Shown here: positions 24,401 to 36,400 of the stretch, in pieces
Layout of the letters: every line of letters starts with the position of its first letter
Position numbering within the stretch: the stretch's first letter is position 1
NCBI GenBank assembly: GCA_963922205.1
Contig: CAWUHX010000015.1
Span: 1,302,001 to 1,366,000 of the forward strand
Origin: Romanomermis culicivorax
Lineage: Eukaryota > Nematoda > Enoplea > Mermithida > Mermithidae
Length of the DNA: 64,000 nt
Reading direction: 5' to 3'
Translations under genes and position numbers: made by a program
The notes under the pieces: model-generated
Told to the model about the DNA's origin: nothing
The model's database searches: none
The model's input: only the letters and a program-made list of their open reading frames with translations

Positions 24401-27400
24401 ACCCTTATGTACAGCATTTTCGAGTCACCTAACATTTGTGTCATTTTTCATTTTGGTAGAATATTATAAAAAATAGACCATAAATGTAAAGTTAGTAAAT
24501 GTAAAATAGTGAAATGCAAAGCAGATAAATGTAAAGTAAATAAATGTGAAATAAATAAATGTGAAATAAATAAATGTGAAATAAATAAATGTAAAGTAAA
24601 TAAAAGTAAAGTAAATAAAAGTAAAGAAAATAAATGTAAAGAAAATATATGTAAAGTAAATAAATGTAAAGTAAATAAATGTAAAGTAAATAAATGTAAA
24701 GTAAATAAATGTAAAGTAAATAAATGTAAAGTAAATAAATGTAAAGTAAATATATGTAAAGTAAATAAATGTAAAGTAAATAAATGTAAAGTAAATAAAC
24801 GTAAAGTAAATAAATGTAAAGTAAATAAATGTAAAGTAAATAAATGTAAAGTAAATAAATGTAAAGTAAATAAATGTAAAGTGAATAAATGTAAAGTAAA
24901 TAAATGTAAATTAAATAAATGTAAAGTAAATAAATGTAAAGTAAATAAATGTAAAGTAAATTAATGTAAAGTAAATAAATGTAAAGTAAATCCATGTAAA
25001 GTAAATATGTAAAGTAAATAAATGTACAGTAAATAGATATAAAGTAGATAAATGTAAACTAAATGAATGTAAAGTAAATAAATGTAAAGTAAATAAATGT
25101 AAAGTAAATAAATGTAAAGTAAATAAATGTAAAGTAAATAAATGTAAAGTAAATAAATGTAAAGTAAATAAATGTAAAGTAAGTAAATGTAAAGTTAATG
25201 TGAAGTAATCTGAAGTAATAAATGTTAAGTAGTAAAATGTAAAATAAGAAAATGTGAAGTAATACAATGTAATGTAAGGTAATTAAATGTTAAGTAAGCA
25301 ATGCAAAATAATAAAATGTAAAGTAATTTAATGTAAAGTAATTTAATGTAAAGTAATGTAATGTAAAGTAATGTAATGTAAAGTAATGTAATGTAAAGTA
25401 ATGTAATGTAAAGTAATGTAATGTAAAGTAATGTAATGTAATGTAAAGTAATGTAATGTAAAGTAATTTAATGTAAAGTAATGTGATGTTAAGTAATGTG
25501 ATGTAAAGTGATGTAATGTAAAGTGATGTAATGTAAAGTGATGTAATGTAAAGTGATGTAATGTAAAGTGATGTAATGTAAAGTGATGTAATGTAAAGTA
25601 ATTTAATGTAATGCAAAGTAAAGTAATGTAATGTCAAGTAATGTCAAGTAATGTAAAGTAATGTAATGTAAAGTAATGTAATGTAAAGTAATGTAATGTA
25701 AAGTAATGTAATGCAAAGTAATGTGAAGTAGTGTAATGTCTTTACATTCACAGTGTAATGTAAAGTAACGTAATGAAAAGTAATGTAATGTAAAGTAACG
25801 TAATGTAAAGTAATGTAATGAAAAACAATTTGCGAAAAATTCAACGAGGATAATTTTCCTTTTACAAAATAAATCATCAGCATCGTATGAAAATAGGCGA
25901 ATTATGACAGCTTATCCGCTGTATATTTCTTTTTTCCAAGCGATGCTCGGAATACTAATGACGCTCATGTACATTAGAAGCCTGTGCCGTAAGCGCATGT
26001 TTCTTTCCTGAAATCGATTTGTTTTGCTAGTACGATTGGATTGAAAATTTCGCGGTACAAATTTATTATCTGCCCAGACACCCTGAATATTACTTTAAGA
26101 ATTTCTACAAAACCCCAAAATCACTTTTATTACTGTAGGCTTTTCGCTGAACGGCGAACTTCTGTTAGACCCATCCGGCGCGGAAATGGCTTTCGACAAC
26201 ATCCAAATCGGCGACGGATTCGTGCCGGCTTTTACCCTCTCGCCTGGTCAAAAGGCCAAATTGAATTTTGGTCAAGATCCAAATTCCTTGAAGTTTTTTA
26301 CCACTTGCGGTCTACAAGAAGGCTACGAGCCGTTTTGCGTGTAAGTTTTGACTCATTTTTTCGCTTTCGCTTCCTTAGATAAATTTCCAATTCTCAGGAA
26401 TATGTACCGTAAATTGCCTTTGTGGTTCACTAAAGAATATGGCACTTTCGAAAATGTGTCAGAAAGAGACAAAACCATCGAAGTGCAGCGCATACCGCCG
26501 AGTGGAAAAAATCCACCCTGCTTGAGGGTCATATCGAAAGGCTATGGTACGACGGAAAGGGCCCCGTTGGAGTTCATAAGGCTCAGCTTGCCTGTGAAAT
26601 GCAATACAACGTTTAACAAAAACAAGTGAGTAAATAGTCTGTTTTCCTTCAAATGCTTGTAAATAAAAAAAGTGGGAAGCAACGATTTTCTGCCAAAATT
26701 TATTTTAACATAGGATTAAAAATTTTTTAGCCAACTCAGATTAATTTTCAATAATTTTTTGAGGGAAAAATTTTTTCATAAAAGGTTATTGTGGACAATT
26801 TCAACGACGACACCAACTTATGTCATTTTTCAACTTGCAAGTATTTTATAGAAAAGAAGCGATACATTTTCGAAATAACAAATCCGAGGTTTGCCGATTT
26901 ACTGAGCCGATTTTTTCTTAATTGACTCAAATTATCGTGCAGGATTGTCCTTTGAACGGGCAGCTAGATTTGCTGCATTTTAATAAACTCATCAGATACT
27001 GAGTTATAGTTTTTGGTACTCTGTATCAAAATTACTGTAGATCCTTATTTAAGAATGTTCAAAAATCTCTGACTTGGCTCACTGAACGTTGTAGAATTTC
27101 ATGGATTATCTTTTTCAAACATTCAGAAAAGTCACTAAAATTAAGAAAATCCATAATCGTGAAATGCGCGTTTTTGATTTACATATTATCAAAACGTATT
27201 TTCGCATTCAACTTAGCGTTCCAAAAATGAAATATTGCATCAGTCGAATCCTCAATTCCTTGTTGAAAAATTTTGAAAGATCGATAAAGATTACGATTAA
27301 ATGTGGAAAGTTCATGAAGCCTATAACCTGACAAGCTTTTCGCCTATGTTGCTCGACTTTGTTCAGTATGACTGACAGGATATTGTATTTGTTCAGGGCC

Positions 27401-30400
27401 TTTCTGTGTGCAGTCTGTTCTGCCAAAAATGCTTCTGGTTCATGAGCTCGGAAATGACTATTATTTTATGTTTCCGTTATTTCTTGATTGATCACGTCAC
27501 ATAAAATTAAAAATTTGTGAGTTAACCGGCTTTACAATTTGATGGAGTTGCGTAAAAAGTCTACAGTATTCACAAACATTAGAAATTGTAAGTATATACT
27601 CGTAATTTGCCGCCTATTCATAAATAACTCATGAATGATTGTTGTTTGTAATTCGTAGTGATCGGAACGTCGTACAGTTGGAAATGAAAATTTCTGAGCC
27701 CATCCATTCCAATCAATCTTGGCAATTTCTTAGTCAAAATTGAACTGCAAAGCAGTTTGAACACAGAATGTCATTTTTGAATTCACAAAAACAAAAAAGA
27801 AAAAAACCAAATAATTTCCTATGAAATTGTAGATTTCACATTGGATAAAACTTTACTTGCTGTGCAGCAGTTAGGACACCAGTCGTTGGATTGGTAATGT
27901 CCCAGTAGGCCGACGAATGATATAAACAACATTTGTTAGGTATATCAATTCATCAATTCCCAGTAGGTCGACTGTCCCACGAAGTAGACTATACCGATAA
28001 AATCGATTAGAACCGGACTAGCCCAAATTCCGCGACAGCTTAGTGATCGAAGTTTGCGAGTTCAGAATTCTTTCAATGCTTAGGCTTAAATTTAAACTTA
28101 GACTTAGATTTATACTTATACTTAGACTTAGACTTAGACTTAGACTTAGGCTTACGCTTAGGCTTACGCTTAGGCTTACGCTTAGGCTTAGGCTTAGGTT
28201 TAGGCTTAGGCTTAGGCTTAGGCTTTGGCTTAGGCTTAGGCTTATATGAAAGAGACACGCTAAAGTGTAGTGCAGTCGACCTTCTGGAACAGTCGACCTA
28301 TTTGGAAAGTCGGCATACTGGGACAGTAGACTTACTGAGATGGTCGGCTCAGTGGCACACAACCGTTGGATTCCGTTACCAAAAATACTATGTAAATTGC
28401 TGTACGTCTGTTTCTTATTCGAGTGAATCAACTTTGGACTGGCCATTAAAAGTTGTTCGCTGACATCGATGCCTGTGAACTTCCAAAGAATTGAGTTAAT
28501 TTTGCAGCGACTATGACAGCACGGGCCGCACCAAATCTTCGACCAATCTGAACGAATTACCCACCAAAGGTCGCAGTACTAAGCCGACGGCTGTACAATC
28601 GCCCAGAAAAGATGATCCTTCCTCATTTAGGCAGAGCAGTGCCAAGGAATCACCGTCGTCGACGGTCGGTAATCCGCCACCTATCATGTCCTTATCGACT
28701 CCGGACGGCAACTTTGGCAACATGGACGGCAGCGTTAGCGGGTTTAAAAACACCGGTAGCCGCAGAAATACGGTGGCCAAGGCGCAAAGCCTGGACATCG
28801 ACGATGGCGGTCCGACCATCAGCTTACCGACCTCGACTGTGGAATCCGGTGGTTTGAGGTCAGAAAACGTTTCAGTCATATTTGACGACATACATATAAT
28901 TGAGGAAAATGCTGAAGGATTTTTCCTTATGAGCCGTCAACCGTATGGAAAGACGTGCCAAAATTTTGCTATCATATGGCTTTCTTAGGAACACAATGGT
29001 TGAAATGCTAGTTTTTGTATAAAATGATGATTTTTGAACAAAAATTGATAAAAACTAATAATTTTTCTGCGTTTCACGTCATAAATATTAATTTCATTAT
29101 CTAACCATTATCTAACTTTCGTGGTAAAAGTTTCGGACCTCTTTATCCATGATCTCTATCTCTATCTGAGCAACACACCGCAAGTCCACCTGAATGGGGG
29201 TTTTGTTGGGAGTCCTGACCTGACCTCAGCCAGAACCTTGGATGAAATGAAATGTAGAAGTAAATTTCTTCGCAAATAAACGTTGCGAAAAATAGACTGA
29301 GCATAAAATTATTTTAAAATAGTACAGTGCAAAATTAGCGTAGATTTAAATCAATATCAGACAAATATATATTTCCAAATATAAAGTTTTATGTAATGAA
29401 CATTTAAATATTAAAGAATATGTTGTTTTTTTTCACTAACTCCTTGCCTTCATTTTCGTACTAATAAATGCTTTTGGCGAGTGAATAATTTTCCAATTTC
29501 TTTTCTTCGAGAAAAAAATAAAATACACTTTTGAAAAAGTGAGTTCTGCTTCACACATCGATGGTAAAATTATACAAATTTGACAAATAAAACACATGAT
29601 TACATACTACATGACTGTAAGCAAAACGGCGTAGCAGTAAAATTATTCTAACATAAATCGACATGACTGTGAGTAAAAGTTGTGCTCTTTAGAGACTTGA
29701 TCATATAAAAGTTACCTAAAAAAATTGAAAATTAATTATTCATTACTTTACATTACTTTACATTATTTTACATTACTTTGCATTACTTTACATTACTTTA
29801 AATTACTTTACATTATTTTACATTATTTTACATTATTTTACATTACTTTACATTATTTTACATTACTTTACATTACTTTACATTACTTTACATTACTTTA
29901 CATTAATTTTCATAATTTACTTTACATTAATTTACATAATTTACCTTATTTTACGTTACTTTAAATTACTTTAAATTACTCTACATTACTTCACATTACT
30001 TTACGTTACTCTACATTATTTTACATTACTTTACATTACTTTACATTACTTTACATTACTTTACATTACCTCAAATTACTTTACATTAACTTAAATTACT
30101 TTACATTAATTTACATTACTTCATATTACTTTAGATTACTTTACATTACACTCAGTTACTCCACGTTTTATTATTTTACATTACATTTTGTTACTTCACA
30201 TTTTATCAATTTTCGTTTTATTACTTTACATTTTACCACTTTACATCTCATTACTTTACATTTTGTTACTTTATATTTTATCACTTTACGTTAAATTACG
30301 TTGCATTTAATTGCTGTAGATTTTACTACTTAACATTTCACTACTTTACATTTTACTATTTTACATCTGATTACTTCACATTTGATTACTTTACATTAAA

Positions 30401-33400
30401 TTTCTTCACATTTAACAACTTTACATATAATTACTTCACATTACTTTACTTTACATTTCATTACTTCACATTTACTTACTTTACATTTACTTACTTTACA
30501 TTTTTACTTTACATTTAGTTACTTTACATTCAATTATTTTATATCGAATTACTTTACACTTAATTACGTTACATTTAGTTACTTCGAACTTAGTTTCTTT
30601 ACATTGTTCTACTTTGGGTTCTATTACTTTATCTTTTATCACTTCACATGTTACAATTTTACATTTTATCACTTTACCTTTTATTACTTTACATTTTTAC
30701 TTTACGTGTATTACCTTACAATTTATTAATTCACTTTTTATCACTTTAGATTTTATAACTTTACATTTTAATACTTTACACTTCATTACTTTACATTTTA
30801 TGATTTTTCATTTTATGACTTTACATCTTAATACTTTACATTTAAATTATTTACATTTACTATTTATTGCTTTACGTTTTATGTCTTTACATTCGAAAAA
30901 TAGTTTATTTTGTTGAAACTGGAAGAGCACGCTGAGTGACAACGAAAAACGAAGTTGGAAAGCATTCTCATCAATTTTCACTGAGTTTTGAGCACTTTTG
31001 AAAAAAATTGGGAGCTGTACACGTATGCTTATGATTCCGAAACCTTGAAGTGCACTTAAAATTTAGTTTACTATGTGATTAGGATGATTTACTGGAATAT
31101 TAGTGACTTCTGTCGTGCAGTATATATAACATGTATTACTTTTGAAATTGCGTCTATGCCGATTTTCATGAACATAGTACCCTAATTTCATTATAAAAAT
31201 CAACAGTTTTTATTCAATTGTGCAACAACAATTCTGATTTAGTTTCATTTGGAGATTTTGTGTTTCTATTCTTCAAATTCTGCATATTAATCGAATGTTG
31301 AGTTATTAGAATTAATCGAATCTCGCCCTGGAATAGAACCCGCAACGAAAATCTAAAAAATACTTGAACCTGCGAGTTTTATTAAAATCAAGACGGTAGT
31401 CTACTTTGGTAGTTCTCAGTGATCGCCGATCGCCTGCTAGCGTAGTTTCTATATTGTTGCAGTAGTAGTCAGCTGGAAGATTATGCTGTAACTGAGGATT
31501 ACTTCCTGGGACGAAGTACTGATGCTTTTATGCATCCTGTACTGATGCTTTGCGATCTGCAAGCTGATCTCTGAAGTAAAAAATATTTTTTAGAAATAGT
31601 ATCAATAGTTTAAAGTAAAAAACAAATTTTCAGTTCGCCTATTGTCGGATGAGCTTTTTTGGAAGCACTTTCTAGGCTAGAGAAGGTCAAGGAATTCGTA
31701 GTTCCACATAGAACCTCCTCAATCAATTTGTAATATTTTATCAATTCAAGTTTTCTCACGCTATAGCGCACTTTCTGAGCATATAAAGTATCCAAAGTGA
31801 TGAATGCTATATGTTATCCCTAGGTATATCCTGTATTTTTGGCTGGCGGATGGATCATCCTCCCCATTCTGAGTTTTCCATCTCCGTACCAATCATTTTG
31901 AGCGATCTGTCTCATTTTCAATGGAACAAGTCAGTAAAATCTACATGAAACCGTAAGTGGCTGGAGATTGAAGAGAGTTCATAGTGCCGTACTCCTGAAA
32001 TCTTTTGAATAAAAAGAGATTCGCACAAGCGTTCTTGTTCCAAAAAAAACTTAATCATGGATGGATATGAAAATACGGGAAAGTGTTTCGATTTTATCGT
32101 GACTTCACAGCTCGAAAACTTCGAAGATATTGTACAGCCTTCCCTGCACTTTTTCGGTCAATTTCTCATTCTTATAGAATGGCTTCCAGCGAAGTACGTC
32201 TGGATGACAAGGTTCAAGAACCATCGACCTCCCGAACACCCAGCAAATTCAAAGCCCCGTCTGCAGCGGAGCGAGCTGCATCCACGACAGCAGGTGCCTC
32301 AGCGACCGCCATATCCACCGCCGTTCAGCCGACCAAACGATCTAGAACGCCGTTGAAAATTTTGCAAAGTATCGGCAATCGAATGACCGGAGGCGGCGGC
32401 GGTAAAAGGTCGAAAGACACGTCGCCGGTTGGCCAGGCGTCCGATCTACCGAGACCACGCATCGGACCCGACGGTCGTCTTTTGGACCCGAAATTGCAAG
32501 TGCCCGGGCGTTCGTCGAGCGAAATGAGGCGCAGGACTGGCCAGCTCAATGAAAATAGTTCAGCAGCTATGGGTGAAGGTGACAAATTTTGTTATTTTTT
32601 TGCATTTTATTCAAATTTCTGTTTTTCATCCATCCAAATTTGAGAAAAACATTTGGAGTGGATTGTAAAGACATTTTATGCGCAGCTTATTTCATCGGTA
32701 CTGTTGTATTGAAGTCGGTAACCAGCTGACTGCAGAGTTATTTTGGGAAATTCTGAATTTTTGGCATGTTGCTAGGCAGATATGGTTTACTAGTGTATTG
32801 AAATTCAATATTCAGTTACTGAATTTTTTATTGAAAAAATTTATAAACTAATATTGTGCCAGTTCTATTTCCCTGGGACTCATCCGTCTCTGCTAACAGC
32901 TGTGATTCAGTAAATCTCATTCCAAAAAATGAAGTTCACTGCGGTCAGGCCTTACTTCACTTAACGGATGTTGTGTGTAGCTTAGGATTAGGACTAGCTT
33001 AGGATCCGTAACCTTTACATGTAAGAGATCACGCCTAATCCTCACTGTGAGCTTAACCCTTAACCTGGTTAGCCATTTGCAGAGCCAATGTACTAGCCTG
33101 AACCTAAACCCAGGGAATGACTCCCCCCATTGATTGTGCTATGATACTCGTCAATCTCAGGGTTAGGCCTAGATTCAGTCTTTATAAAATGATTTAAATC
33201 AGAAGATGACAGTAATCTGTTGTTGAATTGTTTAATTGAAGCTTTTACGATAGAATTTTTTTCAAAAAATGCTGAAAATTAGTTGAGCATGCTCAAATTT
33301 TTTCAATCCTATGTAGCGTATATTTCAGCAGAATATCGTGAAAATATCCACTGTTAATATTGGCAAGCATTTCAAGAAAAACAGGTTGTTAATTAGATTT

Positions 33401-36400
33401 AGGCTGAGTAGATTGAGCTACACGTCTGAAGCTGCTGTTACAAGTCAATTATATATAGCTTTTTTCCCTGCAATGCTTTTAAATAGTGACAGTGGAGAGC
33501 ATATACCATTTTATATTTTTACGATTTTCTACTGAACTGCATGTCACGTTCAACTTGAAATTCGTGAGCCTACTCAACTATTTCCTTCAATTTTTTGAGT
33601 AAAAATTCTAGCTGGTGTAAACGACTTCGAGTGCAGTATTTATTTTTTGTCATTTTTAAATTTACAAGCACTTTATAAAAAAGCGACTACAGTTTTGTTC
33701 GTAGCATACTGATTCCGAATATCATAAGTATTATTTAATGCGAAACATATGAAACTTCATTTCAGAATCAATATCTATTCGGAAATTATAGTTATAAGAA
33801 ATGGTCAATTTTTTGAATTTTTCATGGATCCAATAGAGCATCTTGCATAAAAGTAGCAATGCAACGCCCGTAAAAACAAAATCCGTATTGGATGGAAAAG
33901 TTTGATGCGTTAACACTTTGGAACATTGGTTGATCCTGTTTCAACATCAGAATGAATCCTGGTACTTGCTCTAACTATAGTAAATAGTAAATAGCCGCTG
34001 GATAGTGTAAAAGCAAAAAATACAAAAAAGGCCAAAGACATGCACACGCTATCTTTTGATGTGACATTGATATGAGTAATGCATTTTTTCTACACACACT
34101 CATACATGCACATGGAAATGTTTGGAGGGGGTCTGGACCTCCAACTGATTTTGATAGACTATCAGTAAATTTTTGCTGACCCCAACAGATCCGACCCCCA
34201 GCGTTAATTAAGATGTTGAAGGAATATCAGAAAAAAGAAGAAAGACATCAGAAGAATGAAAATGATGATGTAGTTTGACCATTTTTCCTAAACAACGCAT
34301 ACTTCATTCCAAATGAGTAACATTTAAACTTTAAAGGTGCTGACCAAGCGAATATTTTTACATGACTGATGTAATGACCTTTCTTTTTGGCTGACCCCCG
34401 CAAGATTTCCATGTTGTGCATGTAGTGACACACTTCGTATAGATCGTTTCTCTTATCTTCAGGCTCCGACTCAGAATCTAAAGACAGCGTCAACGCTCTA
34501 AAATCCGGCCCCGGTCGCCAAGGTTCGGTTAAAAGTCGCCGAAACACGTTAAAAAAAGTGGTCGTCACGACGCCGAATCCGCCAAGCGGCAAGCAGGGTG
34601 CTTCTTTCGACCCCAGCCCAGGATTCCCATCATTGGGCGGCGGTTCATCCGACCCGTTGGACAGCGTCGAATCGCCGACGGCCATCGACCGCATAACAGA
34701 ATACTATTTTGGTTTGAGGATTTTCGCCGGCCAAGATCCGGCGCACGTTTGGGTCGGCTGGGTAACGCCCCAATTCCATTATTTCGGCCAAAATTTCGAC
34801 GTCAACGTTCATACCCGGCACGTTCATTTCATGGACGGTGATAAAAAAGCTTTGGATTATATCGATGAGTAAGTATTGCGGGCTGATCGGTATCGATCAT
34901 AACTCAGACTATATGAATTTTTCTAACTCATGGAACGTTGCATTCAAAATTTTAGATTTTGTGGAAAAATCAGAAAACCAAATTTCAGTTTCGCTAGGTC
35001 ATTTCCTTGCGGAAAATTCTCTCATAAACCTCACCATTACACACTAACAATTACTATAATACATTTATTCTGAAAAGATCAATGAAGCCATCCCATAAAA
35101 GGGAGTTTAATACGAAAAAAGCTAGCAAGCTTTACTTTGATCCATGAAAAAATTTTCTCGTCAGTGAGCGATGAACAAAATAGCCGAAAATTTCCTTCAA
35201 TAACTTGTTTAAGTAGTCATTTCCTTGAGGAAAATTCTGTCAGAATCTCAACATTGTACAGCAAAAATTGCCATCCCACGAAAATAAGTTCAATACCGGA
35301 GACATTAGCAAGCTTATACTCCATGCAAAAATTTTTCCGTCAGTGAGCGGCAAACAAAACAGCCGAAAATTGCCCTCAATGATCTGGTTACGTTATCAAA
35401 ATTTCTCAAATAGCGGTCAGGTATCGACGCGATTCTGTCAAAATCGACTGTGGATAAGCAGAATGCTTTTTAGCGTTTTTCTATGGCATAAAATTTTTCA
35501 TCAAATGAAAATTGTGTATTAAATTGGCGCTACTTTTTTGGCTTTCGCTGCAGCTATTATTTTTAATTAAATGGGCAATAATTGAAACATTCCTTATCAA
35601 TAGTGTTGGTAAGAAAATGATGCCGGATTTTTCAATATTTTTTAAATAAACGTCTCCAAAAACACAGAGCATAATGATGAATCTATGACAATGTTTGCCA
35701 GGAATCTTTGAGTTTAGCATCATATAGTCTGTTTTTTATAAAATGCTTTAAAATAGAAAAGTGACACATATCAGTATTGTATTCAAAATCGTTTACATAG
35801 TCCTCTTACTGTAAAATTTTTCAGTCAAAAAATTGTTAAAGGTTAGGTAAGTATGCTCACAAATTTCCAGTCCTACATGATATATTGTCTATCAACAAAT
35901 CGTGAAAATCTGAAATACTACTTGCTTTCCACTTTCATTATTTGGAAGCATTTCAAGAAGAACAGACTATAGGTATGTCTACATTCAGAAGCTACAACAT
36001 GTGTAAAATAACCTATAGTTAATGCCCATTTAAACTAAGTCACATCCGCGGCCGTGGCGGACATGACCATAGTCCATATATTTTGAATTTAACATGTAGC
36101 GAAACGATGAAAGTAAGTTCAACACGGAAAAATCAGAGGGGTTAATTACTGCAGTGAGTTTTAGAAAAATTTTCGTTCGCGTGCGTCGAACAGACAGCCT
36201 GATAATTTTCCTCAACAACTCGATCAAGTCGTCAAATTTTCTTGGACAGGGAATGTTGGTGTCGTCTTATTCACGCAAGTCAAAATTGGATAAGCATAAA
36301 CGTATTGGTCTAAAACGCTTGAAACTTCAATAAAACCAACTCATACTTTACCGACTGAATGAACACGTGCCAAGAGTTCTATTTATCCATTTGGTTCGTT

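Larger units (their letters stand above)
21986..26138 (+). other. Intron 18, 4.15 kb, the longest, with large tandem arrays
   Basis: From 21986 to about 23900 it is AT-rich with short TTAGCAAA words near 22295-22330. From 23920 to 25822 it is almost all tandem GTAAAGTAA-type repeat, in three blocks. It closes with the acceptor TACTGTAG. The long open frames here on both strands come from the repeat. Confidence 0.85.
26626..28507 (+). other. Intron 20, 1.9 kb
   Basis: Begins almost at once with a family A MITE (26635-26866) and holds the interstitial TTAGGC tract (28077-28244). The rest, including 26900-28000, shows nothing recognisable. Confidence 0.75.

Noticed and set aside
24492..25637. 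Long open frames with [11 protein letters not shown], KVNKCKVN- and [12 protein letters not shown] peptides on both strands
   Set aside because: They follow the 15-bp tandem units. A period divisible by three keeps frames open on both strands without selection; no start context or domain.
28018..28446. SLSLSLS- and KPKPKP-rich frames on the reverse strand
   Set aside because: Translation of the TTAGGC hexamer tract; not a gene.
31310..31440. Second B-box-like word (GGGTTCTATTCCAGG on the reverse strand)
   Set aside because: No cloverleaf and no A box at the right distance.
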